The position numbers and the translations under genes are program-made. A stretch of 64,000 nt of DNA from positions 32,612,001 through 32,676,000 of the forward strand of contig CM114273.1 in NCBI GenBank assembly GCA_050084515.1, written 5' to 3'. The DNA is from Blasia pusilla (taxonomy: Eukaryota > Marchantiophyta > Marchantiopsida > Blasiales). Under the pieces are notes generated by a model. That model was not told where the DNA came from. It saw only the letters and a program-made list of their open reading frames with translations, and ran no database searches. Position 1 is the stretch's first letter; each line of letters begins with the position of its first letter. Below, piece by piece: positions 30,972 through 42,815 of this stretch.

Positions 30972-33264
30972 CGAACCGGCTTTCAAATAGCCACCATCCT
31001 CGTGTCGCAAAGGAGCTGTTCCTGCCCTTTCGCCACCCTTACTGCTATGAAACATGTGGTTCGGTTCCGCGCCAAAAGAGGTCTTCATCTTTTCTACGTT
31101 CCCTGCTCTCATAGCAGCATGACCTTGACGTTGAGGCAATTCTGCAGACTTTGAACACTCATCGGCAGGTACAACCGAATTCCTCCCTGTAGATAAGGCA
31201 TTCCGACCTTGATCGGCCGACAGTCGTTCAGGACGAGCTTGCATTCCGGAATACGTGGGTTGACCACCGGGTCTGGAGGTAGAAGTTGCCGTCCCCTCAT
31301 CAACTGCATCTTCATTACGCGTGCTAATTCCGGAACAAGGCATCGGACCCTGGTCGGGCCCTTCAGACGGAGCTTCGCTCTTAGAATACCAACGCAGAGC
31401 ACGACCACGAAATGGAGTCGGAGAATGTTCACTCCCCTCATCAGGCAGAATCCTGGAAGACGCCAAATTCCCTGACAACCCATTCACCCCTTCCTCATGC
31501 GAGATTGGATTGGAGGGAACTGGGTTCCCTGTACACGGATCGGAACAACCGTATCCACTCGGAAGCGTTTCACTTCCCTGATTAACGACGATATCATACG
31601 GTGGAGGTGCAACTCCCGAATAAGCCCTCGCAGCAGCATCGGGCGAAGCATGTGAGAGAGGATCTCGATGTCCTGGATTCCGACCCGGCTCACCTGAAAA
31701 TTCCATTGGTAGAGTTTGAATTCCCTGCTCAGACTGCACAACGAATGGAAGACATTCATGCCCCGAAAGATCGGATAATCCTCCAGACGCGAGCACAGTT
31801 TTAACCCCCCCCGGGTCAGGATCTTTGTGTCGATCACAGTGGGCAGCATTTTCCTGTACGGACATAGTCCTGCCTTCCGGGGAGAAACATGGCGACACAC
31901 TGTCATTACATCCAGGAGGTTGCATCTGTTGACGAGGTTGATCAACGAAGAAGCGAAAGGACATGATGTCCCGAGACTCATCTCCTCCTGAAGCTTGTTC
32001 GGTTGCAACGTTCTCATCACTCGGTAGAACAACTCCATTAGCCGTGAAACTCGGTGGAGAAGACCTTGTGGCCCTACTTTCATTTTTGCAATCATTCGCG
32101 ATGAGAGATTCCTCTGCGTTACCGAATGGAGCCGAATACCTTGTCTTCTTCTCGATTTTTGGATAAGCTCTTAAACTGTTCCTCCATAAAGTTTCAGCCT
32201 CAACAGTCGGCTTTTGGAGGTGGTGTTTCATCTTTGGACGTTTCGCGTAGCACGCGGAAGCTAATTCTCTCGAGGGATCTGCGATAGCCAGCAGCAATGC
32301 TTCAGGGGCTGGCCAAACGAGTACACCTACACCATGGCTACCTATCTCATGATCATGGCAGTCCTCCCCTTCGATCCGCCATCGCAGTAACGACTCCCGG
32401 CAACGGGATACCGGATCTCGGGCTCGCTTGATGTCCAGGTTATTCTTCAGACCGTAATCCTTCGATGCAAACCGAAGTTTTCCTAATTGAATTTTTTTCT
32501 GTTTCTGGCAGTTTGTCCTTGGTGTACCAGAACTTGCCTCACAATCACCTGCAGATTGAACATGTGGATGCTTCTTTATCCAGGGTCCACAAGAAATGTC
32601 GTTCCGTACGCGTGTAGATCGGGGTTTGGTCTTGTTCTTCACCCGTGGTAGACAAGTCACAACGTCATCAACACAGAACGGGTAGCCCTGGAGTACAGAG
32701 CATCTCGAAGCACACTTCCTTTGTAGTGTTGCGTCAGAGGAGACACCGAGTTCTTCATAACAAGGCACCCACAGATCCTCCACGGGTTCCGGGAGGTGTC
32801 GTACAGGATCCTTCCAGGGAAGGTCGGTAATCGCCTCACTCCTCACAGATATTGCCTCCGTTTCCAAAAGGTTGGGAAGATCTGTCTCCAGAGAATCGGA
32901 TTCTGCTACACTTTTCCAGTAGTTAAAAATATCTTTTCCCTTTTCCCCCGCATCATTAAACTCGGCAATTTCTGGCAGTAGAGTATGCTTACGAACGACG
33001 TCTTCAAGACCACCAAATTTCCCTTCTGCATTCGGTTCCGGGTTTAGATCGTCTAGGAGGGCTGGCCTTATCTTCGATGTGCACCTCAAGAAAAGCACAA
33101 TCCTCTCCATCTTCGTCTTCATCCTCGGGATCCATCTTCCTAGAACTTTCCTGACATAGGCTAATGCCACTGTTTCCTGCGCCAAACACTTTTCTAATTA
33201 TCAAAGCACCTAGCTCGCAAAGCAACGCCAAACTCAACTCCGACAATAGATGCATATCGGACAT
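30972..33264 (-). CDS. Large low-complexity protein, N-terminal exon(s)
   Basis: An open stretch of about 740 codons in one frame (33185 to 30972). The region from about 31150 to 31800 consists of degenerate repeats of 25-30 residues, each with an acidic-Q/E-G core (SEQGIQTLP, NQGSETLP, DEGSEHSP, DQGPMPCSG, DQGRNALS). Upstream, VEDLWVPCYEELGV and a cysteine-containing stretch (RKCASRCSVLQGYPFC) look folded. The start is uncertain. A second frame has a true ATG at 33264 and another at 33135 (MDPEDEDEDGED) and probably supplies the N-terminus through one more splice or a frameshift near 33000-33150; I could not fix the junction. No family recognised. The long open frame argues for a live gene. 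Confidence 0.6.
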
Positions 33265-34740
33265 AGCTCCATTGTCGAGTCGGTTACATGCTTAATCTTC
33301 CGAGACCAGACACAAGCTAGGCAATCCTACAGAAACATTATTCTTATCGAAATGAACTGCTCCCACGACCGCAATGAAAAGGAAGCATCACCATGGGATA
33401 GCGTAGAAGCTTCTCATTTTGCGCATGTGTGGTATTTTCATTCACGATCGCACGGACAAACTGGTACAAAAATGGACAGGAAAACCTACGCAATCGAGAC
33501 GTTTTGAAATGCATAGGCACCAAGCGTTTTGAAGGTATACACGGGGATTCTTTACCTCAAGGAGTTGAACTACGCGACCCAACCTCAATAAAATGTGCAT
33601 TAGTAAAAGGAATCCGCAGAGGTACCTTTCAGCTCCAACGAAGTGTGCCGTGCTAGATACTCACGATTCGACGAAATGTATCTACATCGGTTCTGGATCA
33701 AACCAACATCACGTTAGACCCCACGCTCACGTCGAATGGCCTCATCGCTGCTCTCCCTATATCTGCAATCCTTGCAGGGGAACACCACTATATAGATCAT
33801 TTAAGGAGGATCTGGGGATCCGTGATCATAGTGCAGGACAGGAAACGCAAGCGACGCCGACATACGTGCACCAAAGTGAAACAGGAAAGACACCAAAAGG
33901 AGGACCGTAAGCAAGGTCTAATGTCAACTTCTTCCGCCTTTCTCGTGACAGATCTGAATTAAAGGACGCCAGAAGAAACACTGTTGATCGATCCAGTCCT
34001 GTGGAGAATTGAACGACCAACTCAGTGGACGCTGTGACATGCGTGCCACTTTCTCGAGGCATATCCAAGAATGAGGATAATCCAATGTCTTCCTCTGCGC
34101 AATCCAACAAAAGGATGACACCCAAAAATACCAGGATTGATCGGCTCCTAGAAATTTGAATCATGACACCTGATCCGAAGTTGAGTCTAAAAGACGAGCA
34201 ACGGCACTGGATATGGATATGGATACCCTTGGGCAACCTTTCCTCGGGGCAACCACAATAATTTTTCTCACGACCGTCAACACGGAATCCAGTTGTAGTG
34301 GACGAGAGAAATCCCAAGCGAACAATTCCGTGGCGAACGGGCACTCACATTCGAGACGCCAAATGAAGATACTCCATCGCATCGAGCTGGCGATCCTGCA
34401 TCATTTTCGCAAATTCACACGTCCTCTGTTTCCTCGTCACTTCTGACCGTGCGGGACGGGAAAAGCAATTTTCTCCTAAAACTTCGACCCTGAAACATCG
34501 TGCCATTTGACTCCATCGCTGCATGTAAGCTCTTTTGCTCAATCTTTCTTTGCACGAAGCGTCGCGGTCGACGGTCTCGTCGAGCATCGCTGGATGCTCT
34601 TTCCTGTAGCGATTGTAGCAGCACCCGTGGACCCGCTTGGACGGCCGTCGACCGAAAATAGTGGTACTTTGGCTGATGAAAGGTTCTGTCCGTCGGGTTC
34701 GCCGGATAGGGGCCTCAACGACGGTTAGCACAAACTCGGC
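33265..34740 (-). promoter_or_regulatory. Upstream region of the large gene, possible extra exon or small gene
   Basis: GC-rich like the gene and ending abruptly at about 34740, where AT-rich DNA begins. A minus-strand ORF at 34345-34731 contains a basic stretch with an internal ATG (MLDETVDRD to YLHLASRM). It could be a 5' exon, a uORF or noise. No TATA box chosen. Confidence 0.3.
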
Positions 34741-37700
34741 TAGCCTCGATTAAGCTTTATTATTTCTAATAATTTATCTTATGTTGATTAAATTGAAATT
34801 AAATTCTATTTCCAATTTTTCTTTATTTTATTTTATTTTATTTTCAAATTTATGATTTTAGTAAATATTAGTGATAGAATTTAATAATTTTTGGGATCTT
34901 ATCTATCTCAAGAGTTTATTTCTAAAAATTTGTAACTAAACATTTTTTATGAAGTGATATATGGGATTTGTCAAGACAATCAATGTGTAAATACCGGATT
35001 TCAAATACTCTTATCATTCCATTTCGTTCCGAGAGATCATTCTCAATGAGGAATATGCCTTCGCAGATTTTAAAATGGGATATATGGGGGATTTTTAAGT
35101 GAAGAATGGGGCAAATTAGAGAACCACTAGTGGATGGGCTTACTTAAGAAAAGAAGAGAGATGGAATTTTTTTCACCTAGTAAAATTATATTCACCGATA
35201 TGATTCGCATGTCGGAGGAAAATGTTAAGCACCCGTAAAGACTTTTTATTTCTATCTAGAGCATCTATGAAAAATTATTTTGCGGATGGCAGAGCATCCT
35301 ACAATCTTATCCAATTCATAATGTACAGCATCCAAAATGCTATATTTTCCATCATTCAAAGATGTCTCTCCAAATCCCATTTGAAATCCATTTGAAAAAA
35401 ATGGATATGGGAATGGAGCCATTTGAAAAAAAAAATTCCATCCTCCATTCCCATATGATCGATTATAGGCTTGCATGTTATCGAATATGCATACCTATCA
35501 AATGGTTTCTTTAAGATACTAAGCCACTCCATCTTTCATGAATAATAGAATTAAATATAAGAGAACCTATGTTTCATTTAGGTATGATATATACTTTAGT
35601 CCTCTTCCATATAATTTTATAATAATATCGCAATGCTAGAGATACTCAATTGCCATCACTTGGAAAATTTTTACAACTTCAAAAATCAACGATGAGTTGT
35701 AACATTTAGGGTCATTAAAATATTAGGCTCACTTATTTCAGTTGCAATATGACGAAATGTTTTCACATAGGAATAACAATCATTCTATCATACAAAATCT
35801 AAGGTAGCCCTCTGAAAATGTCACGTTGAAGATTTTAGGACATACGTCTTCATCAATTATCCAATTCTTCTTTTTTTTTAAATTAGATGTGAGAAAAAAA
35901 ATTATGATCTCAAGGTCTAGATGTAGTGCTCCAATACTATTGTAGATCCATCTCAAGCCCTAAAGCTTTTCATATTACAAAAATTCTATGTCATTTATGA
36001 TCATGTAGAACATAAATCTAATGCACAATTAAAAGCTCGAGCATAAGTAAGAAAGTTAATAATTTGACCATGAATATTGGAAATCAAGGATGCAAGTTAT
36101 ACACAAGTTGCCTTCAAGAAAGATAGTTGTATCTTTCCATCATGAATATATGTCTTGTTCTCAATAGTTTTGATAGAAAGTAGAGCCAATTTCTTTAAGA
36201 CCATAATTCCTCAAACTAAAGGGTTGTGGAAGTAGAGATATTATTATGAGTAGGAATATCGAAACTCCATCCTCACATCAAGATCTAAAGTAGAAATGAC
36301 AACTATGAATCAAAATAATACGTTTATTCCAAAGAGACCATAACTAAATGAAAATAGATGTATGATAATATTGCAACTTTTTATAAAAAATTTTGCAAGT
36401 GAGTTGCAAGTCAATTTTTGTGACTTGTTTGTAACTACACATACTCACAATGACACAAAAATAACTCTCCAAGCTACAAAAATATAAGAGTATTCTACAA
36501 TTTTCTGTGACCAAATTCGATTGTAATAAAAGGAAACTTTTGATCTATGTTACACTTGCAATTTGGAAGTCAATTGCAAGTGCAGAATTCATAAAGTCAC
36601 AAGTCCAATACAAGTGTCTTAAGACTATACTATGGGTCCAATATAGCTACTAGGACTTGCATATTATTTCTGAATGTAGTAGTGAAGTGTTGAAATAAAC
36701 CCAAAATTGTAGAAATGTCAATTCCGGTTGAGGGCCATGTCACTAGGAGCAACCCTAAATGGATTCTTTGGAAATAATAGAGTCAAATATAACTGTAACT
36801 ATATATAAGGGGCATGGTGACATGGTCTCAAAGGGGTTTTGGAAATTGAACCCTGCCTTGGGAACCTTGGATATGATTGAACCAAGGCATTAAGATTATT
36901 GAGAAGTTGGCATTGGGATTTTTCAATCCAAACTAGATCTTGGTAGTTCAGTTTTGGATCCTAACCTTGGGCCTTGACCTAGGGCTCATATATTGAATTC
37001 CAATTAAAGATTTGTGCGAGGTTTATTAGGCAATCGAGACCGCTACATGTGCTAGCGTTGTTTCATATGCCAAAACAATTTATGAAGTTTGTCCAAAGAC
37101 TTGAATGGTTTGGCTATATTGGTGGGTAAGGGATTGGATTGGTATCTAACCTCATTTAGGATTTTTTGAGCTTGATATTTTACCCAAGATCGTAGTTTTA
37201 CCGGAGACCCAAAACTAGGAGATGCAATGCTACTTAAGCTAAAATATGGCTAGCAGAAGTGTGTTTGGATGAAGTAAGGAGGGCAAGCTTATGCAACACA
37301 CAAGATTTCAAGAAACACCACTCCTTGGTTTTGGTGGGATGTATGGTGTTAGGGTTCGTATTCCCTCATGGTGGAATGTGGATTATATTTGACAATGATG
37401 TGTATCATTGAGAATGGAATTGGTAATATGCATCATTGTTCCTATAGGATTATTGTGTTGTGTTGTCTTGATGTATATGTGAGTATATTTATGGATATAT
37501 ACAAATTTTTGTATGTGGTGGGAAGATGTGAATAACGTGTGTGGTGTGTAGATTTGAACAACGATGAAAAGTTTTAACCAGGGTGTACAAATGGGAGGAG
37601 GAAACAATCCACCTTCCTCTCTCTTACCTTAACCATTCCTTTGGAAAGGGAAGGGATTGACCCTCTTCGAATAAAAAAGTTAATGAATTAAGAATGAGTT

Positions 37701-38100
37701 GGATAAATGGTCTGAGAAAATTAGGGACATGGAAGGACCATTTCTTTTCTATAGAGGTTTGGAGCCAAGTAGGGGTCCCTCCCTCCTCTATAAAGATCCT
37801 CTATAAGGGTCCTATCTAGAAGGCTAGAAAGGGTTCTTGCACATTTGTAAAAATATTAATTATTTCTGTGTACTATGCCAAAGTATGATTAAATTTTTAT
37901 AGCCCCTATATACACTCCCTCTTTTTTTTTCCTTGTCCATCTACTAGGTCTTTCACACTTGTTCACTTATTACTTTCTCTCCCACCCCTCTAAAAGAGCC
38001 ATCGGCAGGTTAATTTTGGTAAAACAAAATCATATAAAAATATTCACGGAGGCAACTAAATTAAAAAAATTCCAAAGGTTTTATTCCGATCTTACAAATA
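34741..38100. other. AT-rich intergenic DNA
   Basis: No gene is seen. It includes a TTTTA microsatellite near 34826-34850 and an imperfect inverted repeat near 35400-35455 (ATGGATATGGGAATGG / CCATTCCCATAT). Confidence 0.4.
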
Positions 38101-38586
38101 AAGAAAGATATGGCATACAATTCTGACTTCATTTTAACTAACTTCTCGTATCCATGCTCTTATGAGAAACGCCTCGTGAGACAGGTGGCAATACGACGTC
38201 AACGCTGGGTCTACCACAGTCCTTCGGAACGACCACGTCCGTTTGGAGGATTTCTGCTAGATTCTCTCGGGGGCAGAAGAGAGGAATCGAAAGACATCTG
38301 GGACGCTGGAAGAAAGACCTTCGGGCGGGGGAGGTTCCTTGCATCGTACGCGAGGCGCGCCGGGCGAGGAGTTCGGTTCTCCGAGGCCAGATCAGGAACT
38401 TGGAAGAGAGAGAGGTCGGGCGACGGCGACCCCGACGCGCGCCAGGGGTCTCGACTCTCGAACTTCGAAGCGGAGGGGGAGTCTGGGGGACTGGACCATG
38501 GAATGGCTGCCGCGGAGTCGCGAATGACGGACGCGTCGGAGATTGCGTGGGCGTTGAGCTGTGAGCGTCTGCGTTGCGCTAGGGTG

Positions 38587-38602
38587 CTAGCTAGCTAGCT
38601 AG
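38587..38602. repeat. (CTAG)4 microsatellite
   Basis: Four tandem CTAG units, themselves palindromic. Confidence 0.9.
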
Positions 38603-38865
38603 TTACTGTGGTGTCCGTCTGGAACGGTCATCCTCTTCGTGTACCGTGACGCGGTGAGTCTTAGCGAGACTGTGGAGAGTTCGCGCGTCCGCGAACAGCG
38701 ACTGGAGGCATACGTGCAGCGCGGCAATTCGTGGTGCCTTCGTAACGCACTTTATGCTACTGACGCAATTCGATAAGTTTTCTCGCAAATTTCGAGATCT
38801 CTTTTTGCTTCTGGACTAATTCGATGATGGCGCGAGTGATCTGCTTTCTCGTTTGTTACACCCTA

Positions 38866-38920
38866 GAGTTCACTTGCCTCTTCTGTTGCAAGAAGAGGCA
38901 CAGAAGAGGCAAGTGAACTC
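38866..38920. repeat. Perfect 21-bp inverted repeat, 13-nt loop
   Basis: The arms are 38866-38886 and 38900-38920, exactly complementary over 21 bp (outer bases GAGTTCACTTG / CAAGTGAACTC). The loop is TGCAAGAAGAGGC. It would fold into a very stable hairpin in RNA. The loop also repeats AGAAGAGGCA from the right arm. No terminator, tRNA or known RNA family fits. Confidence 0.85.
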
Positions 38921-40640
38921 CGACTCGTCCGTCATTCGCGAAGCAGTGGCGGTCCAGTCAGGCGCTGTAGACGAACTTTGATCGTAGGAACGAGAGAATG
39001 AAGACTGAGTACGTAATCGTAGTTTCTTACATCGGAGGTTTACTCACAAGCGCCAGCTTTGCGTTCGTTCTCCTCGAAGAAAAATCAGAGTCCAATCTCC
39101 TCCAGCGTACGGCTCCCTTCCATCGCAATCCTAGATGATCTGAACTTGCTGACTGAGTAGCCTTTTCCCGTGTTTTTGAATGAGCTCGATGACGTTCCAT
39201 GTTCGTTTTGCGGTTGCATTCTTCTTCTTTTCTTCGATTGTTATTTCCCATTTTGGGTAGAATGATCACATTACACTGTACCATTTCTGGCCGACCCGTT
39301 TTTTTGTTTTTGCAGTACTGTGAGAAGAAGAAAAGCGCCATACCGTAGCGCTATGTCGTTAAATTGTATGTTCGCTGGCTGATTGGGCTCGTCGTATCTT
39401 GGGCAGAATCTTCTTTCATTGATGGGCTTCCACCATCCCCTCTCGTCTCATCCGCACCACAGGGAATCGTAAGAGTCCCACCGGGAACCTTGGCCATAGG
39501 ATTGATTGTGCGCGCACACGGTAGAGCATTCATTCGTTGCCGGGAAGAGTCGTCCCGCTGTATTATGTTCCTTCCGCTTGTAGAATTACTCGAGTGAACT
39601 GAAAGAGTCGTCTTGAGTTTTGTTAAGGTGAGTGAACTTCATACACGCAAATTAAGAAAATGGCATGCCGGGGTTCGGTAAAGGCCTCAGAATCTATGGG
39701 GTTCAGAACTTGACGCAGGGCCATCACCCTTCCCTGACGGATTAGTAGCGCGGTTGGTTGCGATTGTTGAGTCCAGCTAGTAAGACTTCTTCGGCGAGTC
39801 GGGAAAACGATGACTCCATGCGTAATTTCCGAAACGCAACAAAAACTCACGGGCTCTGCTGTGAATTCTACCCGCAACTGTCGTACTCCGAAGCGACGGT
39901 TAATGCAGTCCGATTGAAAAGAATCTTAGAGGAAGTGGAAACGCAGCTCTTCCCTCGCTACCTCTATCCAGAGTTTTCATGCCATGTACGCTACTCTAAG
40001 CACGGCTGCCAATTCATGAGTTTCTCGTCCACGACCTAACCTGCCCTATCCTATCGATCGCTCACAACACAGAATCCAGAAGCTAGCTGACGTTACCACG
40101 ATTTTCTTTGCAGCACTACACGATCCTGAAACCGGAGAATTGTCACGCCTTAACAGCCTATCGGAGTGGCGAACGGGCCGAAACGCTAGAGCCACCGAAG
40201 AGCTATGATCTGGAACCTCTCTCGATCCGAAGCGAGCCATCGAGAAGACGTGACCAGGACCGCGAGGAAATGTCCTGTGCGCGGCGCTCGTCCGCGCAAC
40301 GAACGGGACTTACCTCGAGCTCTCCAGCGTGTCATCTGCGACAGATTTTAACAGAGAGAATTGAGGGATTCGCGTCGTCATGCTCCGCGCTTCCGCACCT
40401 CCTGCTCTCCCGACGCATCGATCGGGACAACCGACATCAATGCTTGCCGAGTGGAGATTCGTGAATGCGCGCTCATTCCCCTCGTGTACTGCCCGAGACT
40501 CATTCCACGCCTTTCGCGGAGCTCAGGAGGTCTCGATGAATGCGATCGGATCGAAGTTGACAATCGCCAAGGGGTGCCGAAGACACTCTCGCGCTTAGAA
40601 TCCTAGTTTGGATTTCTAACAGATAAGGTCGAAACTATCG

Positions 40641-42177
40641 ATACGAGACAGCCAATAGAGTAGATGCGCTTCACATGATGAGGGCCCAACAACGCAAACA
40701 CTAGCTGACGTATAAGATAGTGTAGCTGACGTATCAGCTGGACCCTAAACGAACATCCGAAAGTCCGAATAATATTATTAAATAATTGCTAAACACGTGA
40801 ACAGTGTTATATTATTATGGGAGAGTAAATATTTTATGTTTGAAAAGTTGCATTTTGCCGACATGTTACGGGATGGTAGGAAAAAAAATTGAATTTGTGT
40901 ATTTGAATAATGTTATCATTTATTTTTAAAATAATTTTTTTTTTCTCTTACTAATCATTTCAGTGGTCATTTTTTTAAATAGCAACGTCAGAACGAAAGA
41001 AATTTAGATAAAAAATAATAATACAACCAACATTAGTATCTTCTTATGCGTCCAATAGGCTATGCTTGTAGTAATGAATGTCTCTTTCGTCATCACTAAG
41101 GGTTTCTACAAACAAAAACACGTTAATTTCTGTATAATGGGGATCGTTATTCATTGGAATATCCAATGACTAAATAAGGGAAAGGAATTTTCAATCTTAG
41201 TTTGTTTCATCTAGCCGGTCCATGAACTTACATTACTAAGACTATTCGGTGGATAATTCTAAATATTTATCATTTTCCATTTCTGCAAAAGAATACACTA
41301 AATTTTGAAATCTGTTTTGGGTATGTTATTGGTTGAAAGAGAGGGACCTTAATGGTTGAGAGGCCCCATTAGCTCAAAGGGACATGTGGAAAGAAGACTG
41401 GTATTTTAAATCAAGAAGGATTCTCCAACGACATAACAATTCGAATGCATAAATTTTTTTAAGTAATTAACAAGGAAGGAAAATTAAATACAAAAAATCT
41501 TTTTTCATTAAAAAAATGAAAATATTATAATAAAAATAAAAAAAATGTAAGAATGCATGATAAATTATCCAAACATCATATTGTACATATTCTCATTTTT
41601 TGAAGACTTTTTATTTCCATATTTTCTTTGTAAGGAAATTTTGTTAGCTAAATGATGGTCAACTTTAAGATTTTTCAAATTTTAAGGGAAAGAGAAAATT
41701 AGAAAAAATTGATTGGGATAAAAAAATTTAAATTTAATCCCCCTAATTTTTCTAGAAAAAGGTTTCTCTCTCTAGCTCGATTTTGATTTTATAAAAATGC
41801 CCTTGTTAATAAAAAACTTCCTAAAATTATTTTGCCTAAGCTTTAGCAAATATTGATGATAAATTTTCTTTGATTAATTTGAAGGAAAAGATATCATCCT
41901 AAGAATTTTTTAACTCTTAAAAAAATTTACATCAACATATTTTGAAAATATAATTAAGAGATACATAGATTTTTAATTTTTTTAATTTTACTTAATACCC
42001 AGAATTTGAAATAATGAAAATATCATTTAATGCCTTTGCAATCCAACGTCCGGGATGAATGAGAGTTACGTGCTTACAAGGTCCCTTAAAATCTCAAATT
42101 TTATTTTTTTATATTTTTGGCTAAAACCTTCCTAGAAACAGAGGGTTCCCACTCATTTTTATCAAACATCGAACCCG
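40641..42177. other. AT-rich intergenic DNA
   Basis: Nothing recognisable apart from homopolymer runs. Confidence 0.4.
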
Positions 42178-42815
42178 TGTCACGTCTTTTAAGATATATC
42201 GGCGAGATCTAGTAAAGCGCCTTTGGAGATACTGTAGAGAAAACTCATGAGGTTGAGGATGACCTGCTTACGCCACGGATAATCTGCGAGAGCAGGCTTC
42301 CCTTTCGTTTCGGCTCATTTGGAGCCATATTGAATCACTTACTATTTCAGGTATGTTAGCGTTTGTGATATAGCTGAATTTCCACTTTGGAAATTGGCCC
42401 TTGACCCGCTATCATAGGTCAAGAGCCAAGGAGGTGACCTGCAAGCATAGGTAACCATGGAGAGGGAAGGGGGTATTGCTCCAAGAGAGAGAGAGCTTGA
42501 GAGCTCACTCTCTCTTTGTTGAACCTCTTGGCATGAAACTGGCGGAGCTATGGTCCTTCTTACCTTGTGTGTGTAATCCAAGCCTCTCATTAGGAGAATG
42601 GGTTTGGTTTGACATGAGAGAGAGTGCACACCATGGAGAGCTTGGTGCGAGACCTTGTTGTTGTGATGGAGAGATTTGATCGATTTAATTGAAGATGTTT
42701 TGGTACTTCTTGTCTTGTTGTGTATATTCCATGAGTTAGCATGGGATCGTGTATGTTTGTGTGTATGTTCAGTGACAGCGATGTATGTTTTGTAGTGATG
42801 TGTATGCGCGTGACT
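42178..42815 (+). mobile_element. Solo terminal repeat B-A' of the copy-1 family
   Basis: It begins TGTCACGTC and carries GGCTCATTTGGAGCCATATTG, then an A'-type tail (GGTACTTCTTG, CCATGAGTTAGCATGGGATCG, GTGTATGCGCGTGACT). It has no A copy and no PPT at its left. The flanks are CCCG (42174-42177) and CCCA (42816-42819), a 4-bp duplication with one CpG-type change. This fixes the unit as B-A'. Confidence 0.75.

Larger units (their letters stand above)
38101..40640. other. GC-rich island without a clear gene
   Basis: Base composition jumps from AT-rich to GC-rich and back. Candidates are a 162-codon + strand ORF (38110-38598, arginine-rich) and two + strand ORFs at 39758-40039 and 40108-40464. 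A good acceptor (TTTTCTTTGCAG) lies at about 40102-40113, just before the last. None shows a known domain or a long frame. It could be a promoter/CpG-rich region, a short multi-exon gene or a non-coding transcript. Confidence 0.35.

Noticed and set aside
38110-38598. 162-codon arginine-rich ORF as a definite gene
   Set aside because: It starts in AT-rich DNA and runs into GC-rich DNA with an abrupt change in composition. No domain or conserved motif seen.
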